NCBI GenBank assembly: GCA_964035575.1
Contig: OZ037867.1
Coordinates: forward strand, 248,001 to 312,000
Reading direction: 5' to 3'
Origin: Rhynchopus sp. YZ270_cl-10
Taxonomy: Eukaryota; Euglenozoa; Diplonemea; Diplonemida; Diplonemidae
DNA: 64,000 bases
The notes under the pieces were generated by a model. The model made no database searches and was not told the origin of the DNA. It saw only the letters and a program-made list of their open reading frames with translations. Shown here piece by piece: positions 10,201 through 20,300 of the stretch. A program made the translations under genes and the position numbers. Each line of letters starts with the position of its first letter. Within the stretch, counting starts at the first letter, position 1.

Positions 10201-13200
10201 ACGAGCAGAGAAGAGTCTCACGGTCGTAGTCACACTTCACGTCAGCGTTGCTCGGGCAGGCAGTGTTCACACATCCTTCGTGGTCACCCTTGAACTCCTC
10301 ACAGCGACGTGGTGCAGGCGACTTCGTCTCGGGTGCCTTGGTCTCAGGTGCGCTGGTGGGGCACGAGCAGAGAAGAGTCTCACGGTCGTAGTCGCACTTC
10401 ACGTCAGCGTTGTTCGGGCAGGCAGTGTTCACACATCCTTCGTGGTCACCCTTGAACTCCTCACAACGACGTGGTGCAGGTACCTCCGTCTGCGGAGCAC
10501 GTGTTGCAGGAGCATTCGTTGCAGGAGCACTTGTTGCAGGAGCACTTGTTGCAGGAGCATGTGTCGCTGTGTCGTTGGTGATACACACCCTGATGTTGTC
10601 AATGCGGAACTCGGCCTGCCCGTTTGTTGGAAGACCAGCCAGATACGGGTAGAACCACATCTGTGCGTAGTTTGCGTTTGCGGTGAAGTCGAATGTGATC
10701 TCCTGTGCTGTCGGGAACACCATGCCGTTTGTGTACACAGTCTGTGCAGATGACACTGAGGGCAGTGAATTGCTGGTGGAAGTAGCAACCGGCACACCGT
10801 TTGCAATGCGCACGAAGATGTTACCGTCAGGACTCTTTGTGAGCACCCACATCGTCACACGGTACTGCACACCAACCAAGAAGGCAAAGCTGGTCACAAT
10901 ACCTTCACCAAATCCCTTCTGAGACCACATCCAAGCACTGTAGGCACCGTGGTACCCACCGAACAGCGACGGCGATCCGTGTGAGCGGCCCCACCCGACG
11001 ACGTTTCCATTGGTGAACTCCTGGGCAGTCGTCCCCACAAGGTTGTCAAAGCTGGGGTTCGTCAGAAGTGATGTGTTGCAGGTTGTGAGAGCGCCCGGAG
11101 TAAGAGTGAGTGGTGCGTCAGTCGCAGGTGCACCAGTCGCAGGTGCGTCAGTCTCGGGTACCTCCGTCTCAGGTGCATCAGTCTCGGGTGCCTTGGTCTC
11201 AGGTGCACTGGTGGGGCACGAGCAGAGAAGAGTCTCACGGTCGTAGTCGCACTTCACGTCAGCGTTGTTCGGGCAGGCAGTGTTCAAGCATCCTTCGTGG
11301 TCACCCTTGAACTCCTCACAACGACGTGGTGCAGGCGACTTCGTCTCGGGTGCCTTGGTCTCAGGTGCGCTGGTGGGGCACGAGCAGAGAAGAGTCTCAC
11401 GGTCGTAGTCGCACTTCACGTCAGCGTTGCTCGGGCAGGCAGTATTCACACATCCTTCGTGGTCACCCTTGAACTCCTCACAGCGACGTGGTGCAGGTAC
11501 CTCCGTCTGCGGAGCACGTGTTGCAGGAGCACTTGTGGAAGGAGCACTTGTTGCAGGAGCATGTGTCGCTGTGTCGTTGGTGATACACACCCTGATGTTG
11601 TCAATGCGGAACTCGGCCTGCCCGTTTGTTGGAAGACCAGCCAGATACGGGTAGAACCACATCTGTGCGTAGTTTGCGTTTGCGGTGAAGTCGAATGTGA
11701 TCTCCTGTGCTGTCGGGAACACCATGCCGTTTGTGTACACAGTCTGTGCAGATGACACTGAGGGCAGTGAATTGCTGGTGGAAGTAGCAACCGGCACACC
11801 GTTTGCAATGCGCACGAAGATGTTACCGTCAGGACTCTTTGTGAGCACCCACATCGTCACACGGTACTGCACACCAACCAAGAAGGCAAAGCTGGTCACA
11901 ATACCTTCACCAAATCCCTTCTGAGACCACATCCAAGCACTGTAGGCACCGTGGTACCCACCGAACAGCGACGGCGATCCGTGTGAGCGGCCCCACCCGA
12001 CGACGTTTCCATTGGTAAACTCCTGGGCAGTCGTCCCCACAAGGTTGTCAAAGCTGGGGTTCGTCAGAAGTGATGTGTTGCAGGTTGTGAGAGCGCCCGG
12101 AGTAAGAGTGAGTGGTGCGTCAGTCGCAGGTGCACCAGTCGCAGGTGCGTCAGTCTCGGGTACCTCCGTCTCAGGTGCATCAGTCTCAGGTGCATCAGTC
12201 TCGGGTGCCTTGGTCTCAGGTGCGCTGGTGGGGCACGAGCAGAGAAGAGTCTCACGGTCGTAGTCGCACTTCACGTCAGCATTGTTCGGGCAGGCAGTGT
12301 TCACGCATCCTTCGTGGTCACCCTTGAACTCCTCACAACGACGTGGTGCAGGTACCTCCGTCTGCGGAGCACGTGTTGCAGGAGCATTCGTTGCAGGAGC
12401 ACTTGTTGCAGGAGCACTTGTTGCAGGAGCATGTGTCGCTGTGTCGTTGGTGATACACACCCTGATGTTGTCAATGCGGAACTCGGCCTGCCCGTTTGTT
12501 GGAAGACCAGCCAGATACGGGTAGAACCACATCTGTGCGTAGTTTGCGTTTGCGGTGAAGTCGAATGTGATCTCCTGTGCTGTCGGGAACACCATGCCGT
12601 TTGTGTACACAGTCTGTGCAGATGACACTGAGGGCAGTGAATTGCTGGTGGAAGTAGCAACCGGCACACCGTTTGCAATGCGCACGAAGATGTTACCGTC
12701 AGGACTCTTTGTGAGCACCCACATCGTCACACGGTACTGCACACCAACCAAGAAGGCAAAGCTGGTCACAATACCTTCACCAAATCCCTTCTGAGACCAC
12801 ATCCAAGCACTGTAGGCACCGTGGTACCCACCGAACAGCGACGGCGATCCGTGTGAGCGGCCCCACCCGACGACGTTTCCATTGGTGAACTCCTGGGCAG
12901 TCGTCCCCACAAGGTTGTCAAAGCTGGGGTTCGTCAGAAGTGATGTGTTGCAGGTTGTGAGAGCGCCCGGTGTAAGAGTGAGTGGTGCGTCAGTCGCAGG
13001 TGCACCAGTCGCAGGTGCGTCAGTCTCGGGTACCTCCGTCTCAGGTGCCTCTGTGGGGCACGAGCAGAGAAGAGTCTCACGGTCGTAGTCGCACTTCACG
13101 TCAGCGTTGTTCGGGCAAGCATTGTTCAAGCACCCGTCATGGTCCCCCTTGAACTCCTCACAGAGACGACGTGGTGCAGGTGACGTGATCGCAGGTGTCT

Positions 13201-13618
13201 TGGTGTCAAGTTCGCTGGGGCATGAGCACAGAAGAGTCTCACGGTCGTAGTCGCACTTCACGTCAGCGTTGTTCGGGCAGGCAGTGTTCACACATCCTTC
13301 GTGGTCTCCCTTGAACTCCTCACATTTCTTAGCCGTTTCGCTACAGCTGCATGCGTGTGTCGTGCTGTCGTAGGTGCAGAAGGCCTTGATGCCGACCTGG
13401 AGGAGGTCAGGGCAGTAGCTCTTCTCGCACTGCCCCTCAAGGCCGCTGTACGACTTGCAGTTTGTGGGGCACCCGCACCCTTCCGCAGTCCATGCGCAGA
13501 AGTGTGCACCGTTTTCGCACAACTGTGCCGCGCACTCGTCCTGTGTACGGAAGTCAGTACACATGCTTGCCGCACCACTCACACACAGAAGCACGCTCAA
13601 CACGTGCATAGTTCTCAT
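7220..13618 (-). CDS. Giant secreted modular protein: Cys-rich modules, jelly-roll-like domains, Thr/Ala/Pro linkers
   Basis: About 2132 residues in one open frame. The ATG at 13618 ('MRTMHVLSVLLCVSGAAS') gives a signal peptide; an upstream TTG is not needed. I count 20 modules of about 36 residues with six Cys (typically 'CEEFKGDHEGC', 'CPNNADVKCDYDRETLLC', 'SCP') and 5 domains of about 170 residues that start 'LLTNPSFD' and end 'RIDNIRVC'; the latter look like a galactose-binding or CBM4/9-type jelly roll. Linkers such as 'APETKAPETKSPAP' are Thr-rich and probably O-glycosylated. No transmembrane segment or anchor is visible at the C-terminus ('DLVRGLE'). Likely a secreted, disulfide-linked glycan-binding or coat protein. 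A relative with four of the jelly-roll domains lies at 17359-20826. Family name unknown to me. Confidence 0.8.
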   Translation of the reverse strand: MRTMHVLSVLLCVSGAASMCTDFRTQDECAAQLCENGAHFCAWTAEGCGCPTNCKSYSGLEGQCEKSYCPDLLQVGIKAFCTYDSTTHACSCSETAKKCEEFKGDHEGCVNTACPNNADVKCDYDRETLLCSCPSELDTKTPAITSPAPRRLCEEFKGDHDGCLNNACPNNADVKCDYDRETLLCSCPTEAPETEVPETDAPATGAPATDAPLTLTPGALTTCNTSLLTNPSFDNLVGTTAQEFTNGNVVGWGRSHGSPSLFGGYHGAYSAWMWSQKGFGEGIVTSFAFLVGVQYRVTMWVLTKSPDGNIFVRIANGVPVATSTSNSLPSVSSAQTVYTNGMVFPTAQEITFDFTANANYAQMWFYPYLAGLPTNGQAEFRIDNIRVCITNDTATHAPATSAPATSAPATNAPATRAPQTEVPAPRRCEEFKGDHEGCVNTACPNNADVKCDYDRETLLCSCPTSAPETKAPETDAPETDAPETEVPETDAPATGAPATDAPLTLTPGALTTCNTSLLTNPSFDNLVGTTAQEFTNGNVVGWGRSHGSPSLFGGYHGAYSAWMWSQKGFGEGIVTSFAFLVGVQYRVTMWVLTKSPDGNIFVRIANGVPVATSTSNSLPSVSSAQTVYTNGMVFPTAQEITFDFTANANYAQMWFYPYLAGLPTNGQAEFRIDNIRVCITNDTATHAPATSAPSTSAPATRAPQTEVPAPRRCEEFKGDHEGCVNTACPSNADVKCDYDRETLLCSCPTSAPETKAPETKSPAPRRCEEFKGDHEGCLNTACPNNADVKCDYDRETLLCSCPTSAPETKAPETDAPETEVPETDAPATGAPATDAPLTLTPGALTTCNTSLLTNPSFDNLVGTTAQEFTNGNVVGWGRSHGSPSLFGGYHGAYSAWMWSQKGFGEGIVTSFAFLVGVQYRVTMWVLTKSPDGNIFVRIANGVPVATSTSNSLPSVSSAQTVYTNGMVFPTAQEITFDFTANANYAQMWFYPYLAGLPTNGQAEFRIDNIRVCITNDTATHAPATSAPATSAPATNAPATRAPQTEVPAPRRCEEFKGDHEGCVNTACPNNADVKCDYDRETLLCSCPTSAPETKAPETKSPAPRRCEEFKGDHEGCVNTACPSNADVKCDYDRETLLCSCPTSAPETKAPETKSPAPRRCEEFKGDHEGCLNTACPSNADVKCDYDRETLLCSCPTEAPETKAPETKSPAPRRCEEFKGDHEGCLNTACPSNADVKCDYDRETLLCSCPTEAPETKAPETKSPAPRRCEEFKGDHEGCLNTACPSNADVKCDYDRETLLCSCPTSAPETKAPETKSPAPRRCEEFKGDHEGCLNTACPSNADVKCDYDRETLLCSCPTEAPETKAPTVLCSEFLGDERGCVSHTCEADADMYCMYDRETRVCSCPTEAPATRAPATRAPRTEAPETMTPPLEPCTTSILTNPSFDTIVGTAGSAFGAGNVPGWFYSHGTPSLFGGYHGPFSAWMWSYSGAGEGVVTNVPFTAGLQYRVTMWVHTNNPDGNIFVRIANGVPMGTSASTAFPSVTSAQTVYTNGMVFPTAQEITFDFTANANYAQMWFYPFLAAWATNGQAEFRIDNIRVCVLTTDAPETRVPQTEVPIVFPGCAQYNENPRGCFSSTCEDSNMRCQYDWRARECSCPTAVPESPAPRTETPVPRKCEEFNSDPRSCWSNTCEESNERCQYDWRTRMCTCPTQAPESKAPPTAAPRTETPISGCEQYNGSPRGCFTNTCDATSNTRCQYDWNSRTCTCPTKAPETEAPPAGCEQYDLNPRACFSNMCEGTRTRCQYDWIARTCTCPTEAPETAAPRTEAPVITSCSRANGNPKLCLSTPCTDSIVDTRCSYDFETKVCSCPTKAPETAAPRTRTPISLPTGCARFKGNHKGCVNQRCSLNERTLCVYDIESRICSCPTSAPDTRAPPTPAPATPAPPLQPCTSSLLTNPSFDITTPSGSAFSGGHVVGWYYSHGTPSLFGGLHGAYSAWMWSHSGRGEGVVTNFNFVSGTQYRITMWVETNNPDGNIYVRLANGVPMSVSSSRAIPSVTSAQTVYSNGMVFPTAQEITFDFTAGANYAQLWFLPYLATFPHNGQAEYRIDNVRVCLIGTEAPAEELHDLVRGLE
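10483..12965 (-). repeat. Near-identical internal duplications in the giant surface gene
   Basis: Three copies of the jelly-roll coding block (about 10570-11090, 11575-12095, 12445-12965) differ by only a few bases. Offsets are 1002 and 870 bp; the longer interval contains one extra Cys module. The single Cys modules from about 9540 to 10470 are also nearly identical, in six head-to-tail copies of about 156 bp. Confidence 0.85.
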
Positions 13619-13699
13619 AGTCAAGTAACTGTTTCGTCAAAGTCGTGAGTAAATCCTGTGGAATGTACTGGTGTGAAATAGATAAAAAGAAGGGGGTTT

Positions 13700-13826
13700 G
13701 CTGTGCAGGCAGGAATCCTTGCAAGGAGAGTCAGGTGTGGACGGTTCTTTACCACGCACCCGTGAAGGCATCGTATAGGTATAGGGGCGATGTCCAGATA
13801 GTAGCTGATTGTGTCATCATGTCTCC
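13700..13826. repeat. Duplicated upstream block B, copy 1
   Basis: 127 bp repeated at 21367-21493. Lies about 80 bp upstream of the giant surface gene start; in the other locus it lies farther from the start than block A. Confidence 0.85.
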
Positions 13827-13840
13827 CAGTGGTGTTGTGA

Positions 13841-14073
13841 GTGTTGTGGTGTGAAAAGGGAAAGGAGCAAACCTCAGAAGCGCGGATAAAATCTATACTT
13901 CAGACCGCCGAAACGAATCAGAGTGTTATTAATGTCAAGTATGTGTTTTAATCATTGGATCGGTGTGGTTTCTCTTCTGGAGGACGCACAGGATCTCCCT
14001 AACAGTAATGAGAACACGGGCGCCACACAACAGGCGCACATGCCCTTCTGCTGCAGGTCGTTGTTTGGATGTG
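13841..14073. repeat. Duplicated upstream block A, copy 1
   Basis: 233 bp repeated at 20878-21110 with very few mismatches (one near 13905). It lies upstream of both jelly-roll surface genes and is a candidate shared promoter or 5' region. Confidence 0.85.
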
Positions 14074-14098
14074 GTGTGGTTCGTTGTTTAACTATTTT

Positions 14099-15952
14099 CA
14101 CCATGGACTTGTAATGACATTACGTGACGAGGGACGAGTGGGAAATTACGCGCGCAATGACGTCGTCACGACGCGGGCACCCCCTCGTAATGACGACGTC
14201 ATGACGTGGGGTTTTCCTCGTCACGACGACGGCATTACGACGTCATGACGAGGGGTGCCCTCGTAATTACGAGGGGACCCCTCGTAATTACGAGGGGTGC
14301 TCCCGTGGTCATTGTCTGGCTATTGCCTCCCAGGGAAAGGGACTCTCGAATTTTTTTTTTTGCCCCTATAAAGGGCTAATTTCGACGATTTGAGGCCATT
14401 AAAAGCAAAATTTGATGCTTTTGAGCATCTGTGGGGGTCTAAAACGCGTTTTTGCGGTTTTTTTTCCTCCTTCCCCCATATTTTTCTTTACCGACTACTT
14501 TGGCTCAGCATAAAAAAATTTTTAAATAAAGGTCGAGATTTAGGTAGTGGCCAAGTAAAAGAACACAATTTTTTAATGGACCATCTGGGGGTACACAAAT
14601 ACGCAGTTCTCCTCTCAAAAACCACGGATATTTTACGATATCCTGTGTCCATTATAATACCGTAATCGTAAGAATTCTGGGAGGGTAATATTTCTTGTTT
14701 TTTTCTGTTCCTTTTTCCACCACACCTCCAAAAACACCCTCACAGGATGACAGTATACAAAAACATGATAAACGATGAAAACCCGCAACTCTACGCCACA
14801 GGTTCTTTCTTCCTCTGGGAAACTCTTTGTCAGTCACTGCTATAGCCATTTAACCCAGGGAGCATAGCTAGTGCAAGAAATTCGACTTCGGGATCCGGAA
14901 AGTCTGTCCTCTGCTCTTGCGGAGGACTAGGCACAAGAAAATATTGCGTTCCCCCAGGAAACTAATTTTTGTCACAGTAATTTTTGCCCAGGGCATGCTC
15001 TTGAAGCATGGCGGCTTGGTGTGAGAAGGGGCAGTGTGTTGTTTTGTTCTAGATTTCAACGGTTGTTAGAACGAGTCAAGTGGATGCTTATCTAAACACT
15101 GACTTTAGTACAGACCCGAGAGATCACACATGACTTTGAGGAAAGAACAAAGCAATGCATCTGTACCCGCACGCCAGGTTGTAGTTACTTCAGGATTTTC
15201 TTAAGTTTGCATGAAAGAGAAGGGGGCGAAACCTTTGTATACGTCTACGACGAAGGTAGTAGCCTAATGACAACCATGTGGTGGCTGTAATTCACATCCC
15301 TTAGAATTACCAGAATTCAGCCTTTGTTGAAGTAATGTGCATACTTGTATGTGCGTGTCACGCTTCTCCACCCTTAAATGGGTGCACCGCTCGGTGAGCA
15401 GTGGTAACCCTTCTCGACTAGTGCAAACTTAAGAATTTTCTGCTGTAACTTACCAAAATCGATTTTCTCACCCCAAACACCCGCAACACCCCACCTGCTA
15501 CTTCGGTAGCCTGTGTTGTTGGGAGTTGGTTCTCATGTTGATCCCCAGTGTCTTGCACTGCTTCTTCTGAGCCCAACGCTGTTTGGCCTGTCGACGTAAT
15601 AAATACGAAGACAGGGCGGCGGTGCCAACAATTTTCCGATGATGTAACGTTTTATCTGATTGATTTATCGTTTGATATACCTTGTGTGTGCTACTTCATG
15701 CACACCCAAGCAAGGTATATTGAAAGGTACTTTCAAGCGATACTTCGTTATGTCATTGGGGGTACCTGGGTACCTGGGTACCTGGGTGCCCACGTCATGA
15801 CGACGTCATGACGAGGTAATTACGAGGGGGTGCCCTCGTAATTACCTCGTCATGACGAGGGCACCCCCTCGTAATTACGAGGGGGTGCCCTCGTCAAGGC
15901 ACTCGTAATTACCTCGTCATGACGCGCGTAATGTCATTACGAGTCCATGGTG
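14099..15952. mobile_element. Palindrome-rich DNA element with terminal inverted repeats
   Basis: Left end 'CACCATGGACTTGTAATGAC' and the complement of the right end 'CACCATGGACTCGTAATGAC' match at 19 of 20 positions. Inside each end is an array of short palindromes (CGTCATGACG, CTCGTAATTACGAG), including a perfect 44-bp palindrome at 15853-15896. Three copies of GGTACCTG precede the right array. The 1.4-kb interior has no ORF I recognise, so it looks non-autonomous. A TTT flanks both sides and may be the target duplication, but this is ambiguous in a T run. Superfamily not assigned. Confidence 0.7.
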
Positions 15953-17358
15953 TTTATAACTGGGGTTGGTGATGAAGATTTCCACTCATTCAATTAAAAC
16001 TGTATTCATGAGCAGACTTGAACATATTGACACTAAGGGTATCGCTGTGGAGAGGTTCAAGCAATGTTGAGCGCAAAAAAAAGTGAAGTTGATAGTGCAA
16101 ACGACTCTGGGACGCAGGCACTGACACTCCGCGGGTTATCGAACCCCGGAGTGTTGCGCTTGGGAGTGGTTTACAGGGAAGCTGTAAACAGGTAAAATGG
16201 CTCAGAAAAAATATAACCCCATTGGAGGGTTTATGTGGACAACACAATGCCTGAAAGATGAGCATCTCAAAAAAGAGGAAAAAAACACGAGTGGGAAAAA
16301 GAGAGCAAACAGCTACATCCTATCAACTTCACAAAGTGATGCGGTACTTCATTGTAGACGCGTCCAGGGCAGTGTTAGCCGAGAATCAGAGGCCGCAGTT
16401 GCACCCGAGAGCGCGACCGCAGCCACATCAACCCTATACTAACGCGAACCCTCTAGCAATCTACACGCACCCTCGGCTACTTCCCTTCCAAGGTGGCTAA
16501 CCATGTCCCCGCTCGAAGCGTTTCAAGGGAGGTTTGCCATGATTTTCTTCAGATACCACAAAGGTGAGGAACGGGCTTTATATCAACCTGAGGGCAAATG
16601 TGACAGCGTGAAAAGAACACAATACATAAAAGTTGCCCCCGATCTGATCTGGGTCGATGCACCTGAGCCGCAGTGAGGTAAGAGAAGAACTGCCAGAGGC
16701 CATTTGGAATAAACAACAAAGCATTGATTATAGAGCAGGGGCGTTAATGTCGCCCGTTGTATTTTTTCTGCTCAAAACTGAAATGAATTTCTCAACAATA
16801 AAAAATCCCCCGTATTTCGTGTTCGCCTGTGCTTAACGAAGAACGGATCTGATATGTTGGATGAGAGAAGACCTCCCGGAAGAGGCTATTGGGGAAAGAT
16901 ATTCTGGCTTTCCCGCGTGGATCAGTTACCACGAATGGAACTGAAGCAACGGAAAGTAACCAAGGAATAATTTAACAACACCACACATACACACTCTCTC
17001 TCGCTCTCTGCGCATTTACACAGTGGGTGTGTGTCTCTGAGAAAATCAAGGTAAGCTGCGCAAGCATAGCGCAAAGACTGCAGCACCGTGAATATATGCC
17101 ATCAGAACTAAAGAAAAACGGTGTGTGGGGGAAACAGGAACACATGTTATCATGGCATCCGAGACGCCTCTGACACAAACAAAGATAGGTTTAGACTTTT
17201 GGGAAACTGGAGCAGGAACACAAGATAGAAGAAACTTGAGAATGTAATGTGCTTCGCTGTGCACACATCGTGACACAATACAACGCGCATGTGTATAGTG
17301 CTGCTTGGTCCTGGGTGGTGCAAAACAAAAAACTTCATTTCTCGTCAAGCGAGAGAGA
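15953..17358. other. Intergenic; family C RNA and a weak hairpin
   Basis: No gene seen. Contains the longest family C copy (16076-16192) and a weak GATGA-type hairpin near 17246-17280 with TGTGC/GCACA. The remainder has no feature I can support. Confidence 0.45.
16076..16192 (-). ncRNA. Small RNA or SINE family C, copy 3 (full length)
   Basis: Minus strand: a 5' part with TTACAGCTTCCC, then ACTCC, 'GGGGTTCGATAACCC' and GGAGT forming a long hairpin, then 'TGCGTCCCAGAG', 'TTTGCACTATCAACTTCAC' and eight T. GGTTCGATAAC differs at one position from the pol III B box GGTTCGANNCC, and the T run is a pol III stop. I do not see a clear A box. Confidence 0.55.
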
Positions 17359-20300
17359 CTACACAGCTCCGTTCACAGCATCCTCGTTCTTAAAGGCAGG
17401 TTCGTTGGGTTTCTGAGAAGAAAGTTGTGGTCGACATTGAGTGGAAGTGTGGTGTGGGGGGTGACATACTGTGTCCTCAGCCTTCGAGCCCTTGCACAAA
17501 AAGAACGCAGCCACAGCAATGATCATCACCACAAAAGCAGTGCACCCGAGAACAATACCAACAATCGCACCAGTGCTGAGAGTGTCATCAGAGTCGTCGT
17601 CCTCCACACACGACCCAGACGAGAGCAGGTAACCAGACTCGCATGCAAGCACAACACAGCCTCCGTTGACAAGCACCATCTCGGTAGCCCCTGCAGCACT
17701 GCACTTCAGAGTCGGCACCAGAGAGCTTCCGACAGTCATTGGTGTTGCAAACCCAGCAGCCACTGCAGACTGGTTCTTCTTCAGAGATGCCACAATCAGC
17801 TCAGACATGTCCTCCGTGGCCGCAGTCGTGATGTCTGCATCCTCCACATCAACAACGAAGATCGTCGACCCACACGACACAACCAAGGTGTCCGTTCTGC
17901 CCTTTGTCGTCTCCTCAATGGCTGTCCGCACTGCGCCCTCAATTGCACCGTTCGACTGCTCGCAGTCCACGTTCCACTCCAGACGCAACTTCACGTGCCC
18001 CCTCTTAGTCGGCTGCACACAGATGAAGAGGGTTTCCTTCGTCTTTTTCGTCACAGGGTTCACAAACCCCTCCGACTCCGTGCACACACATTTGCTCTCG
18101 ACACACGTCGCTGCTGAATCGTCGTAAGTCCTGCAGTCTGCGTCAACATCACACCAGTCAACATCCTCCACAGTCAGCGGGGCATTCGTGGTCGGCACAC
18201 TCGGCGTAGATGTCTCAGGTGTGGGTGCCTCAGTCGCAGGTGACTTAGTCTCAGGTGCAAGTGTTGCGGGAACTGGGGTGTCTACAATCACACCAGGAGC
18301 ATCTGTCACAGGGACAGACGTGGGTGCGGCAGTGGTCATCTCGCACACCCTGACGTTGTCAATGCGGAACGTGGCATATTTGGTCGGTATGGTAGGTGCA
18401 GTCATTAAAGGGTAGAACCACATCTGTGAGTAGTTTGCATTTGCGGTGAAGTCGAATGTGATATCCTGTGCTGCTGTGAACACAAGGGTGTTGTAGTACA
18501 CACTCTGTTTTGACCACACGCTAAAAGGGAACGCTGCCGAAGTTGTGGTGCCATACGGCACACCGTTGGCAATGTGCACGTTGATGGTACCGTTGGGGTT
18601 GTGCGTCTGCACCCACATCGTCACACGGTACTGCACACCAGAAGTGAACGACGCGTTTGTCACAACACCCGAACCTTCTACATTGCTCGCCCACATCCAT
18701 ACACCGCGTCCAGGCAGGGTAGGTACTCCGTGAGACTGAGCCCAACCAACAACGTTTCCACCAGAAAATCCCGTAGAAGCACCGTTCAGTGTGTCGAAGC
18801 TTGGGTTTGTTAGGAGCGACGACGCACAGGCATCCAGAGGTGCTCCAGTCTCAGGTGCAGTCGTGGCCGGTGCGAGTGTTGCGGGAACTGGCGTTGGGGG
18901 TGCGATGGTTGCAGGAGCTGGGGTGTCCACAATCACACCAGAAGAATCTGTCGCCGGCACAGACGTGGGTGCGGCAGTGGTCATCTCGCACACCCTGATG
19001 TCGTCAACGCCGAAGTGAGCCGATCCGTTCGTGGGAGGTCCAGTCAGAAGAGGGTAGAACCACATCTGTGCGTAGTTTGCGTTTGCGGTGAAGTCGAATG
19101 TGATCTCCTGTGCTGTCGGGAACACAGGGGTGTTGGTGTACACAGTCTGTGCTGACGACACGGAAGGGAACGCTGTCGAGTTTGTGGTGCCAGACGGCAC
19201 ACCGTTGGCAATACGCACGTAGATGTTACCGTTGGGGTTCTTCGTCTGCACCCACATCGTCACACGGTACTGCACACCAGAAGTGAAAGACGCGCTTGTC
19301 ACAATACCCGAACCCCAACCACCGTACGACCACATCCATGCACTGTACGCACCATGGAAACCTGTAAGCAGGGAAAGTGTTCCATGAGACTGAGCCCAGC
19401 CAACAACGTTTCCACCAGAAAAGCTATTGGACGAAGGATTCTTCAGTGTGTCGAAGCTTGGGTTTGACAGGAGTGACGACTCACAGGCAGGCAGAGGTGC
19501 TCCAGTCTCAGGTGCCTCAGTCTCAGGTGCTCTGGTCTCAGGTGCCTTAGTCTCAGGTGCTTTGGTCTCAGGTGCCTTGGTGTCTGGTGCAGATGTCCTC
19601 GGCACAGACGTGGGTGCGGCAGTGGTCATCTCGCACACCCTGATGTTGTCAATGCGCCACTCAGCCCGTTCGTTGGGAGTATCCCACGCCGCAAGGAAGG
19701 GATAGAACCACATCTGTGCGTAGTTTTCGTTTGCGGTGAAGTCGAATGTGATCTCCTGTGCTACCTGGAACAGGGGGCTATTGGTGTACACAGTCTGTGC
19801 TGACGACACGGAAGGGAACGCTGTCGAGGTGGTGGTTCCATACGGCACACCGTTGGCAATGCGCACGTAGATGTTACCGTTGGGGCTCTTTCGTCCGTTG
19901 GCCGTCTGCACCCACATCGTCACACGGTACTGTACACCGGAAGTGAACGACGCGTTTGTCACAATACCCTCACCCATGCCACCGTACGACCACATCCATG
20001 CACTGTACCTATCATAATAACCTCGAGACGAAAGGGAAGGTGTTCCGTGAGACTGAGCCCAACCAACAACGTTTCCATCAGAAATTTCAGTGGACGAAGC
20101 GGGAAAGTGTAGTGTGTCAAAGTTTGGGTTTGAGAGGAGTGACGACTTACAGGCAGGCAGGAAAGGTGCTCGAGTCTCAGGTGCAGTCGTGGCCGGTGCG
20201 AGTGGCACAGACGTGGGTGCGGCAGTGGGTATGTGGCACACCCTGACGTTGTCAATGCTCCACTCAGCCCGTCCGTTGGTGGGAAACCACCGAAGGTAGG

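Noticed and set aside
9540-10470. CRISPR-like regular repeats
   Set aside because: The period of about 156 bp consists of protein-coding Cys modules in an open frame, with no spacer structure.
7616-13648. Many plus-strand frames of 60-385 codons opposite the giant surface gene
   Set aside because: They mirror the repeated minus-strand codons (Val/Gly/Ala-rich strings) and have no independent motifs.
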